A stretch of DNA of 7,423 bases from Rhodoferax sp. (GTDB lineage Bacteria > Pseudomonadota > Gammaproteobacteria > Burkholderiales > Burkholderiaceae_C): positions 1 to 7,423 of the forward strand of contig JAEMRG010000097.1 in NCBI GenBank assembly GCA_016463455.1, read 5' to 3'. Positions 1-5,834 of the stretch are shown here, one piece after another (the stretch's first letter is position 1; each line of letters starts with the position of its first letter). A program made the translations under genes and the position numbers. The notes below the pieces were generated by a model that was not told the origin of the DNA, ran no database searches, and saw nothing but the letters and a program-made list of their open reading frames with translations.

Positions 1-371
1 GGCGCTTTGAGCGCGCTGGGCGCCACCAGCTGCGGGTGGTAGGCGTAGCGGCCAAAGTGCAGGATTTGCATGGCGATCTTGCCGCCAGCTTCGTGCACGG
101 CTTGCGTCACCACTTTGTGTTTGTCCGCTTCCTCTTGCGTGGCCATACGCGCGCCGCCAGGCAGGGGGCGGCCCCGGTCGTTGGGGGCGATGCCTCCGGT
201 CACGATGAGGCTCACGCCGCCAAGTGCGCGCTCGGCATAAAACGCGGCCATGCGTTCAAAGCCGTTTTTGGCCTCCTCCAGACCCACGTGCATAGAGCCC
301 ATGATGACGCGGTTTTTGAGTTCGGTAAACCCCAGGTCCAGGGGTTTGAGCAAATGGGGGTAAGGGTTCAC
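1..371 (-). CDS. fadH: 2,4-dienoyl-CoA reductase (NADPH), FadH type, N-terminal part
   Basis: FadH reduces the 2,4-dienoyl-CoA intermediates formed when polyunsaturated fatty acids with even-positioned double bonds are beta-oxidised. It is a cytoplasmic FMN/FAD/4Fe-4S enzyme. Only residues 1-123 of a protein usually near 670 aa are here; the gene continues past the left edge. The visible part is the start of the Old Yellow Enzyme-like TIM barrel: PLDLGFTELKNRVIMGSMHV (residues 10-29), FYAERA (44-49), GGIAPN (59-64), GGKIAMQILHFGRYAYHPQL (96-115) and PSALKA (118-123). From memory these align closely with the N-terminus of E. coli FadH. The start is GTG at 371: AAGGA lies 7 nt upstream and an in-frame TAG lies a short way further upstream, with no other start codon between. 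The FeS-cluster and NADPH-binding regions are outside the window, so another enoate reductase of the same family is possible but less likely. Confidence 0.9.
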   Translation of the reverse strand, partial: MNPYPHLLKPLDLGFTELKNRVIMGSMHVGLEEAKNGFERMAAFYAERALGGVSLIVTGGIAPNDRGRPLPGGARMATQEEADKHKVVTQAVHEAGGKIAMQILHFGRYAYHPQLVAPSALKA

Positions 372-538
372 GCGGGCGTCCTTGGGCGATGGCTATTGAA
401 TCAGGCCGCCATGCACCGGAGGTGCGCGTAGCGGCCAACAAGGGAGCTATTCTCTATCATGTGTCCCGAGGCCCCCGGCGCGCGCGCGCAGTTGTAAGTC
501 TTTGCGGCCTGCGCGGGATCGCTCTGCAAACCCCGCCC
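372..538. promoter_or_regulatory. Divergent intergenic region between fadH and the NUDIX gene
   Basis: This 167-nt gap separates two outward-facing genes and should hold the promoters of both. It has an AT-richer patch at about 446-460 (TATTCTCTATCAT) that could supply a -10 element on either strand, but I find no convincing -35 partner at 16-18 nt, so no specific promoter is called. Next to it is an uninterrupted GC dinucleotide run at 478-489. No clear FadR-like operator was recognised. Open reading frame extends upstream from the NUDIX gene into this region to an ATG at 389, but the extra residues do not resemble a conserved domain. Confidence 0.4.
379..383 (-). promoter_or_regulatory. Ribosome binding site of fadH
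   Basis: AAGGA on the minus strand, 7 nt before the GTG at 371. It supports the GTG start, which is also the only possible start after the upstream in-frame stop. Confidence 0.7.
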
Positions 539-1234
539 ATGAAAGCGACTGTGAAAGCCCTTTCCCCAAGCCCTGTGCCCCAAGCGCCAAACGCCGTACG
601 TCCGCGCGATGCCGCCAGTCTGCTGATTTACCGTCGCCAGGGCGCGCAGCTCGAGGTGCTGATGGGCAAGCGCAGGCCGGGTGCGCGGTTTTTGCCCGAC
701 GTGTACGTGTTTCCTGGCGGCGCCTTGGATAAGGCCGATGCGCAAAAGGGGGTGGAGGCGAGGGCTGCAGGAGGGCGCGCTGACGGAGCGGACTCGGTGA
801 TTGCACCGCATTGGGTGCAAGCCATGGCCGCGCGCCACCCGCTGCATGCCGCCGCTTTGCTGCGGGCTGCCTTGCGCGAGTCGCATGAGGAAAGCGGCTG
901 GCGCTGGCCCGATGCTGCACTGCCCGGCCTGCACCGTACCGGTTTGTGCTACCTGGGCCGCGCCATCACCCCGGCGCAAAGCCCCAGGCGTTTTCATGCG
1001 CGTTTTTTTGCCGTGCCCCAGGAACGCATGCAACAAGACCCGCATGCCGATGGCGAGTTGCTGGACTTGCGCTGGGTCGATGCGCGCAATCCGCAGCGGC
1101 TGCCCATCATCGACGTCACTGAATTCATGCTGGACGAGTTGCAGCGCGAACTCGCTGGCAAGCGCGCGGACCTGCCTTTGCTCTGTTATGTCAATGACCT
1201 TGTGCGCATACGCAGGCTGTCCATTAGCCCTTGA
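539..1234 (+). CDS. NUDIX hydrolase, NUDT19-like with long pre-box insertion
   Basis: Predicted 231-aa cytoplasmic NUDIX hydrolase, expected to cleave a nucleoside diphosphate linked to another group; CoA derivatives are a plausible substrate by analogy with NUDT19/NUDT7, but this is inferred. The fold begins around residue 24 (AASLLIYRR). VFPGG is at 57-61, and the second half of the NUDIX box is RESHEESGW at 113-121, with metal-binding glutamates expected at E114, E117 and E118. FHARFFAVP (152-160) and ELLDLRWV (173-180) are typical later strands. About 50 residues separate VFPGG from the box, as in NUDT19-type proteins, and the G-x5-E first half of the box is not recognisable. The ATG at 539 was chosen because homology-like sequence starts after it; no Shine-Dalgarno is visible, so the start is uncertain. 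The gene is convergent with, and overlaps by 11 nt, the CoA-transferase gene. Confidence 0.85.
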   Translation: MKATVKALSPSPVPQAPNAVRPRDAASLLIYRRQGAQLEVLMGKRRPGARFLPDVYVFPGGALDKADAQKGVEARAAGGRADGADSVIAPHWVQAMAARHPLHAAALLRAALRESHEESGWRWPDAALPGLHRTGLCYLGRAITPAQSPRRFHARFFAVPQERMQQDPHADGELLDLRWVDARNPQRLPIIDVTEFMLDELQRELAGKRADLPLLCYVNDLVRIRRLSISP

Positions 1235-2138
1235 GCGTAAACAGCGGAATGTCTTGCTGCACGGATAGCGCATCGAGTTGCGCACGGCTTTTGTCTTTCA
1301 CGAAGGCGGCAATTACGGTATGGCTTTCGGGGCCAAACATGCTGCGTATATCGCTTTGTGACTGGCCAGCCGCTTGCATCAAGCGCTGCGCGAAATGCGG
1401 CTCCAAGGCGGCAAAGGCCACGCGGCCGTCTTTGCAGGGATAAATGCGGTAGCCGGCGTGGCTGCCGCCCACGCTGCCTTTGGCTGTGCTCAGGCCCCAG
1501 TTGCGTGGCAGCGCCAGGTAATGCGCGGCTTCAGACAGGGCGACTTCTATGCGCACGCCTTTACCGCTGGCCATCCGCTGCATTTGCACTTGCAGCACCG
1601 CTTCGCTGGCCATGAGCGAGCCACCCATATCGGCGTACAGCGTGGGCGGCATGTCCATGCCGGTCACCAAACCGGCTTCGGCCATATAGGTCAGGTCATG
1701 CCCGGGCTCTTCGGCGCGCTGGCCCGGTGCGCCTACGATAGCCACCATGTTCAGCGTGGGATAGCGTTTTTTGAGGCCGGCCCAGCCCAGGCCCAGCTTG
1801 TCCAAAGCGGAGGGGCGAAAGGATGTGAGTAGCACATCGGTGCGCGCTAGCATTTTGTGCAGTTGCGCCTGGCCTTTGGCGGTTTTGAGGTCGGCCTGCA
1901 GCACCCGGATGCCCTGGTGCAAGGTGGTGTAGGCGGGCATGTTGTACATGCCCATAGGGTCGCCGGGTGTGCCTGCGGGCATGGCGGCGGGCGCGGGAGG
2001 TTCAAGCTTGCTGCAAGTGGCGCCCATGGCTTGTAAACGCATCATGGCCGCGGGCCCGGGCAGGTTGAGCGCCAGGCTGAGTATGCGCACGCCTTTGAGC
2101 GGGCGCAGGGGTTTAGTGGGGGGCGTCTGGGTCGTCAT
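1224..2138 (-). CDS. Short alpha-methylacyl-CoA racemase-like / class III CoA-transferase family protein
   Basis: Predicted 304-aa member of the CaiB/BaiF family, acting on acyl-CoA thioesters in the cytoplasm. The N-terminal CoA-binding fold has LKGVRIL (14-20) and GDPMGMYN (59-66). Three positions match the catalytic residues known from mycobacterial racemase MCR (His126, Asp156, Glu241): H147 in GHDLTY (146-151), D170 in YADMGGS (168-174) and E246 in LEPHF (245-249). GHD at the first site favours a racemase; transferases of this family more often have YD there. D170 is also where the transferases carry the Asp that forms the acyl-anhydride. Usual lengths are about 360-430 aa, so this protein lacks roughly 60-100 residues, mostly at the C-terminus, which ends soon after DIPLFTLKG (296-304). 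It starts at ATG 2138, with AGAGG 5 nt upstream. The flavodoxin gene lies 87 nt upstream on the same strand. Substrate unknown. Confidence 0.8.
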   Translation of the reverse strand: MTTQTPPTKPLRPLKGVRILSLALNLPGPAAMMRLQAMGATCSKLEPPAPAAMPAGTPGDPMGMYNMPAYTTLHQGIRVLQADLKTAKGQAQLHKMLARTDVLLTSFRPSALDKLGLGWAGLKKRYPTLNMVAIVGAPGQRAEEPGHDLTYMAEAGLVTGMDMPPTLYADMGGSLMASEAVLQVQMQRMASGKGVRIEVALSEAAHYLALPRNWGLSTAKGSVGGSHAGYRIYPCKDGRVAFAALEPHFAQRLMQAAGQSQSDIRSMFGPESHTVIAAFVKDKSRAQLDALSVQQDIPLFTLKG

Positions 2139-2225
2139 GGGGGCCTCTTGGGTCTAAGGAGGGTAGCAATATGGAAGTGGGCTATCTGGGTGAAATGCGA
2201 TGCGATGCGAAGCCAAGAGATGCGC
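2139..2225 (-). promoter_or_regulatory. Spacer between flavodoxin and CoA-transferase genes with ATGCG triplication
   Basis: An 87-nt gap between two co-directional genes. It holds AGAGG (2144-2148), a Shine-Dalgarno for the CoA-transferase gene, and three tandem copies of ATGCG at 2195-2209 (plus-strand reading). The gap is long enough for an internal promoter, but I see no well-matched -35/-10 pair and no terminator hairpin. Confidence 0.35.
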
Positions 2226-2705
2226 TCAGCCCGGGCCAGAAACACTGGGGGCCAGGCTGCGTGCTTGCTGAGCCCATGTTGCAAACCAGGCCAGGGCCAC
2301 CGTGTCGGGTTCATCTGCGGCCAGCGCGTCGAGCACGCAAATTTCGCCCAGCAATTTGGCGCCCAGATCTTGCAGACGGCTTTGAAAAGCTTTGGCGCCA
2401 CCGTAAAAAGTGTCGCCATAGCTGCTGTCGCCCAGTGCCACCAGGCCAAAGCACACATGGCCCAGAAAACGCGCATCGGCATCCAGGCTGTAGTACAGGC
2501 CTTGTGCGTTCTCTGGCACATCGCCGCTGCCGGTGGTGGAGCAACACAGCACAAACAGGCCGGGAGTGTCGAAAACGGCAATTGTTAGGTCTTGCATGTC
2601 CAGCACTTGCGCGCTGGCGCCGTGGTCGGGCGCGGCCATGGCCAGGGTTTGGGCAATCTGGCGGGCGTTTCCGTGAACGCTACCAACCAGCAGGGTGAGT
2701 TGCAT
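2226..2705 (-). CDS. MioC-like flavodoxin domain protein
   Basis: Predicted 159-aa cytoplasmic FMN-binding electron carrier. The order of motifs follows short-chain flavodoxins of the MioC type: phosphate-binding loop GSVHGNARQIA (8-18), STTGSGDVPENA (56-67) contacting the flavin, then GLVALGDSSYGDTFYGGAK (87-105) and a C-terminal ALAADEPDTVALAWFATWA helix region (127-145). MioC of E. coli is about 147 aa and has matching SSTHGAGDIPDN and YDTFCGA segments. The first loop is degenerate relative to the usual T-x-T-G-x-T. The ATG at 2705 is chosen because homology begins immediately there; the frame could extend to a TTG at 2771, but that adds residues without flavodoxin character. No Shine-Dalgarno is evident. 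It may be co-transcribed with the CoA-transferase gene downstream, though the products have no obvious joint role. The redox partner is unknown. Confidence 0.85.
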   Translation of the reverse strand: MQLTLLVGSVHGNARQIAQTLAMAAPDHGASAQVLDMQDLTIAVFDTPGLFVLCCSTTGSGDVPENAQGLYYSLDADARFLGHVCFGLVALGDSSYGDTFYGGAKAFQSRLQDLGAKLLGEICVLDALAADEPDTVALAWFATWAQQARSLAPSVSGPG

Positions 2706-2759
2706 AAGAAAATGGGCAGGGCAAAAAGGCAAGGCCGCATGATAGGGGCAATAATCCAG

Positions 2760-2774
2760 CCCTTGTGCCAAGGG
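2760..2774. repeat. Inverted repeat CCCTTG-TGC-CAAGGG
   Basis: Two perfect 6-bp arms (2760-2765 and 2769-2774) flank a 3-nt centre between divergent genes. It could be an operator half-site pair or a small hairpin. There is no following T-run on either strand, so it is unlikely to be a terminator. Such short palindromes arise by chance fairly often. Confidence 0.4.
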
Positions 2775-2816
2775 GTCGCGCCGCTGCTGTGTACGGACGC
2801 GGCGGGCTGCTTAACT

Positions 2817-2821
2817 AGGGG
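2817..2821 (+). promoter_or_regulatory. Ribosome binding site supporting a TTG start of the exonuclease
   Basis: AGGGG lies 7 nt before the TTG at 2829. This is a better-placed site than any seen at the later in-frame ATG (2943). The upstream ATG at 2739 has a weaker AAGG at similar distance. Confidence 0.5.
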
Positions 2822-2828
2822 TGCTGGC

Positions 2829-3914
2829 TTGACGTCTGATTTTTTGAGTGCCGACTTGTTTCCGGAATTGCCCAAAGTAGCAGTCCCGCCCCCGCCGCGC
2901 AAGCGCAAACCGGCCGGCGCCAAAGCCACCACAAAATCTTCTATGACACCACCACCCCAAGCCAGCACTTTGGCGGGCGCGGCCACTTCCCCATCCGCAA
3001 GCTCTGTAAGCGCCCCCGAGGCCTGTGCCGCCGTGCTGGACGCGCATCCCGACTACCGGGTGCTGCGCCGCCTGCCAGTGCGCCTTGGGTGGCCTGGCGC
3101 GCAGTCCACCGGCCGCACCCGGGTCCTGATTTTGGATACCGAAACCACCGGCCTAGACCAGTCCAAAGAAAAGATTATTGAGCTGGCCATGCTGCGCCTG
3201 GAGGTGGACAGCGCCACCGGTATGCCGCTGGGCCCGCTGCAAGTGTTTGACCAATTGGAAGACCCAGGCCGTGCCATTCCCAAAGAAGTGGTCGCTTTGA
3301 CCGGTATCACCGATGCCGACGTGCAGGGCAAGCGCTTGGACGAGGCGCGCATTGCGGCCATGCTGGAAGGGGTGGATGTAGTGATTGCCCACAATGCAGC
3401 TTTTGATCGGCCGTTCTGCGAGGCGCGCATCCCGCAGTTTCGTGACTTAGCCTGGGCTTGCTCGTTTGCCGACATCGACTGGAAAGCGCAAGGTCGCAGC
3501 TCCAGCAAGTTGGAAGCGCTAGCCTTGGACTTGGGCTGGTTTTACGACGCGCACCGCGCCGAGATGGACTGCCATGCACTACTGGCCGTGCTGTGCGCTG
3601 CGCTACCTAAAGCGCCCGAACGCAATGGCATGGCCGCGTTGCTGGCCGCAGCAGCCAGACCGGCCTTGCGCCTGTATGCCACACACGCGCCTTTTGACTC
3701 CAAAGACTTACTCAAAGCGCGCGGCTACCGCTGGAATGCCGAGCAAAAAGTGTGGTCCAACCGCCTGGCGGACGAAGCGGCCTTGGAGGCGGAATGCGAA
3801 TGGCTCAAGACCGAGGTCTATGGTGGACGCCATGCGGTGGTAGCCATAGAGCAAAGCGACGCCCGGGCCAGGTATTCAGCGCGTGGCGGGCGCTTGGTGC
3901 AACGGCAGTTATAG
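2829..3914 (+). CDS. DEDDh 3'-5' exonuclease, DNA polymerase III epsilon-like, with C-terminal extension
   Basis: Predicted 361-aa exonuclease that would remove nucleotides from 3' ends with two metal ions. A low-complexity Pro/Ala/Lys/Ser N-terminus (about 1-75) precedes the nuclease domain (about 95-260). The four acidic residues and general base are visible: D103 and E105 in LDTETTGLD (102-110), D193 in HNAAFDRPF (188-196), and H242 and D247 in HRAEMD (242-247); TGITDADV (158-165) is the usual ExoII approach. A separate C-terminal module follows a linker, with SKDLLKARGYRWNAEQKVW (291-309), a pattern resembling DUF5710-type modules seen on other nucleic-acid enzymes. It is not the replicative DnaQ: the long disordered N-terminus and extra C-terminal module differ. 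The start is uncertain: TTG 2829 has the best-placed Shine-Dalgarno; ATG 2739 and ATG 2943 are alternatives that leave the nuclease domain intact. The MOSC gene follows after 11 nt. Confidence 0.88.
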   Translation: MTSDFLSADLFPELPKVAVPPPPRKRKPAGAKATTKSSMTPPPQASTLAGAATSPSASSVSAPEACAAVLDAHPDYRVLRRLPVRLGWPGAQSTGRTRVLILDTETTGLDQSKEKIIELAMLRLEVDSATGMPLGPLQVFDQLEDPGRAIPKEVVALTGITDADVQGKRLDEARIAAMLEGVDVVIAHNAAFDRPFCEARIPQFRDLAWACSFADIDWKAQGRSSSKLEALALDLGWFYDAHRAEMDCHALLAVLCAALPKAPERNGMAALLAAAARPALRLYATHAPFDSKDLLKARGYRWNAEQKVWSNRLADEAALEAECEWLKTEVYGGRHAVVAIEQSDARARYSARGGRLVQRQL

Positions 3915-3925
3915 GCTGCATCGAC

Positions 3926-4507
3926 ATGTCTTACCAACTGATAGGTCTGCAAGCAGCCAAAGTCCGCAAAGTGCTTATCAACGGACGCCTGGTGGCCTCG
4001 GCGATGCACAAGACGGCGCAAGCGGGGGCAGTGGCGGTGGGGCCGCTAGGTTTGCAGGCCGATGAGCAGGCCGATTTGTCGGTGCACGGCGGCTTGGAAA
4101 AAGCGCTTTACGCCTATCCCGCCGAACACTACGATTTTTGGCGGGCCGAACGCCAGTCTGCGGGCCTGGGCGGCATCGACGACAGCCTGGCTTTTGGCGC
4201 GCTGGGCGAGAATTTGACCTTGCAAGGTTTGTTGGAAAGCGATGTCTGGGTGGGCGACGAGTTGCACTTTGCCGATTGCCGCCTGCGCGTCACCCAGCCC
4301 CGCGAGCCATGTTTTAAATTCAATGCCTCCATGGGCTTTAACACCGCGTCCAAGCGTATGGCGCAAACCGGTTGGTGCGGCTTTTATCTGGCGGTGGACC
4401 AGCCCGGCACGCTGCAAGCGGGGGAGCGCTTCACCCTAGTCCCCGGTCCGCGCCGCGCCAGTATTCCTGAGCGCTTTGCGGCCAAAATGTTCAAACATTT
4501 GGCCTGA
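3926..4507 (+). CDS. YiiM-like MOSC domain protein
   Basis: Predicted 193-aa cytoplasmic MOSC-domain protein. MOSC proteins hold the molybdenum cofactor with a conserved cysteine thiolate. That cysteine is C129 in QPREPCFKFN (124-133). Other family landmarks are LSVHGGLEKALYAYPAEHYD (51-70), FGALGENLT (90-98), VWVGDELH (107-114) and GWCGFYLAV (149-157). E. coli YiiM (about 224 aa) gives resistance to N-hydroxylated bases such as 6-N-hydroxylaminopurine by reducing them; the same chemistry is inferred here. The protein stops shortly after the MOSC core (FAAKMFKHLA), so the 3-alpha C-terminal domain of YiiM is missing or reduced. The ATG at 3926 begins 11 nt after the exonuclease stop, with no strong Shine-Dalgarno, which fits translational coupling. 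The downstream gene is convergent. Confidence 0.85.
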   Translation: MSYQLIGLQAAKVRKVLINGRLVASAMHKTAQAGAVAVGPLGLQADEQADLSVHGGLEKALYAYPAEHYDFWRAERQSAGLGGIDDSLAFGALGENLTLQGLLESDVWVGDELHFADCRLRVTQPREPCFKFNASMGFNTASKRMAQTGWCGFYLAVDQPGTLQAGERFTLVPGPRRASIPERFAAKMFKHLA

Positions 4508-4539
4508 GATCTGGAGTTATGGCAGGCTTGGACCTCCCT
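4508..4539. other. Convergent gap between the MOSC gene and the 417-aa gene
   Basis: Only 32 nt separate the two stop codons. I see no stable GC hairpin followed by a T-run in either direction, so termination is either factor-dependent or occurs within the opposing coding sequence. Confidence 0.4.
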
Positions 4540-5793
4540 TTATGCCCCCACGTTGCACTCGCGCCGCAGCAAGGCTAGCGCGTCATGCAGGGCGTAGTCG
4601 GCGTCGCTGCGCAATATTGGCAGCGCTTCCTCGGCAAATTCGTCCCACATGCGCAGATAGTCGCCCTGGTAGGCGCTGGGTGCGTGGTCTCGGATAAACG
4701 CACTGGCGATTGCCGCGTCCATGCCAGATTTGCGGATTTTGCGGATTAAGGTGGCAGCTCCTTTTTCGGTGAGCACGGTTTTGTGTGCGCTGCCGGCCGC
4801 CACGCACAAGAGCAGGGTTACAAGCGAGCCTTCGTCCTCATGGCCGCCGGTGGCTTTGCTCCAGGCGGCGGAGACCTGGCGCTCAAAGTCTTCGACTTCG
4901 GCCAGGCCGTCTTCCAGCCAGAAGTAGCGCCCGGTAAAGGCAGGGTTTTGGGCGAACAACTTACGCGCAGGCGTGTCGGCGTCCATGATGCGTGGCCAAT
5001 CCGCGTGCAGACTGTCAGCGATGGCCTGCAATGCGGGCACGAAAACGGGGGGCAAGCCCTTGGGTAATACCAAGACCGGTGGCTGCGCCGCCGCGCCAAA
5101 TTTTTTTCGCAATACGGCTATGGTTTGGGCAAAACCGGGCCAGTCCGGTGCGACGCTGCGTTTGGCCAGCGACCAGAGCAGGGCGGTGCGCAATACGGCC
5201 TCGGCATCAGGCGCCTCCTCGTGCAAGGTGTCGGCGTCCAACTCCCATTGCTGCGCGCACCACAGCGCCGCGTCCATGACCTGCGCCACATGGTCCCGCT
5301 TGGTGCGCTCTGCGCGGTAGTCAGCATGGCTGCGAAGGCTCCAGCGCTCCAAGATGGGAATGTGCTCATCAAGAAAGCCGCGCCCGTCCTGCATGCCAAA
5401 GTGGGTGTTTTGCGGCATGGCGATCATGGCTTTGAGCAGGTCCGAGCCGCCTTTGGAACGCGACAGCAGCGAGTGGTCGCGCAGCGCTTGCGCTGCGCGC
5501 TGCAGGTCGCCGTCGCAGCTGTCTTGCAAATACAAACTCACCAAATTGACCATGCGCTCGCGCGCTTTTTCCAGGTCCGGGCGCAAATACTCGGTACCAA
5601 AATAGCGCGCGATTTGCACCATGCCTTTGGGCGCTTCGGTGCGCAGGGCTTCCAGGCGCTCGGCGCCGATCAGGCCGTAGGCTACACCATAGGCAAGCGC
5701 TTTTTCAAAAAATGGGCGCTCGTCAAACAATGCCACGCCGCCATCGGCTGCGCGCTTACCGTCGGTAACTGGTGCGTCGGCCTTGGCCGTCAT
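4540..5793 (-). CDS. Uncharacterised 417-aa helical protein, last visible gene of the J-domain operon
   Basis: I do not recognise the family. The 417-aa sequence has no signal peptide, no hydrophobic segment long enough to cross a membrane, and no nucleotide-binding or catalytic motif that I can identify; it appears soluble and mostly helical. After a polar N-terminus (1-22) comes FFEKALAYGVAYGLIGAERL (28-47) and ARYFGTEYLRPDLEKARERM (62-81), then a region to about 235 with paired Trp residues in LWCAQQWELD (177-186) and RTALLWSLAKR (202-212). A Pro-rich break, PKGLPPVFVP (244-253), precedes a second part with RYFWLEDGLAEVEDFERQV (289-307) and YQGDYLRMWDEFAEEALPIL (375-394), which looks well structured and may be the best handle for remote homology. 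Translation starts at ATG 5793 after an optimal AGGAGG with 8-nt spacing. It follows the 249-aa gene after 41 nt, probably in one transcript. Confidence 0.8.
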   Translation of the reverse strand: MTAKADAPVTDGKRAADGGVALFDERPFFEKALAYGVAYGLIGAERLEALRTEAPKGMVQIARYFGTEYLRPDLEKARERMVNLVSLYLQDSCDGDLQRAAQALRDHSLLSRSKGGSDLLKAMIAMPQNTHFGMQDGRGFLDEHIPILERWSLRSHADYRAERTKRDHVAQVMDAALWCAQQWELDADTLHEEAPDAEAVLRTALLWSLAKRSVAPDWPGFAQTIAVLRKKFGAAAQPPVLVLPKGLPPVFVPALQAIADSLHADWPRIMDADTPARKLFAQNPAFTGRYFWLEDGLAEVEDFERQVSAAWSKATGGHEDEGSLVTLLLCVAAGSAHKTVLTEKGAATLIRKIRKSGMDAAIASAFIRDHAPSAYQGDYLRMWDEFAEEALPILRSDADYALHDALALLRRECNVGA

Positions 5794-5801
5794 GGCGCAA
5801 A

Positions 5802-5807
5802 CCTCCT
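5802..5807 (-). promoter_or_regulatory. Strong ribosome binding site of the 417-aa gene
   Basis: A full AGGAGG on the minus strand, 8 nt before the ATG at 5793. It is the strongest Shine-Dalgarno in the window and fixes the start. Confidence 0.85.
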
Positions 5808-5834
5808 AGGTGAAAGGGAATGGTTGACCACGGA

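Larger units (their letters stand above)
2706..2828. promoter_or_regulatory. Divergent intergenic region between flavodoxin and exonuclease genes
   Basis: A 123-nt gap between outward-facing genes, if the TTG start at 2829 for the exonuclease is right. It contains a perfect 6-bp inverted repeat (2760-2774). No convincing sigma-70 promoter pair was found on either strand. If translation of the exonuclease instead began at the in-frame ATG at 2739, most of this region would be coding. Confidence 0.4.

Noticed and set aside
43..55. A 13-nt exact direct repeat with 426-438 (GCGTAGCGGCCAA).
   Set aside because: One copy is within fadH coding sequence and the other in its upstream region; a single 13-nt match is near chance expectation for a GC-rich window of this length.
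389..538. N-terminal extension of the NUDIX protein to ATG 389.
   Set aside because: The 50 extra residues have no recognisable domain, lie in the fadH promoter region, and the NUDIX fold begins well after residue 1 of the shorter form.
401..1285. A 294-aa open frame on the minus strand opposite the NUDIX gene.
   Set aside because: It has no domain-like content, while the plus strand carries clear NUDIX motifs; long antisense frames are common at this GC content.
2706..2771. N-terminal extension of the flavodoxin to TTG 2771.
   Set aside because: The flavodoxin fold starts directly at the ATG at 2705 (MQLTLLVGS); the extra residues are Cys/Pro-rich and unlike the family.
4508..4539. Possible bidirectional terminator between the convergent MOSC and 417-aa genes.
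   Set aside because: No hairpin with a stem of useful length and no flanking T-run could be found.
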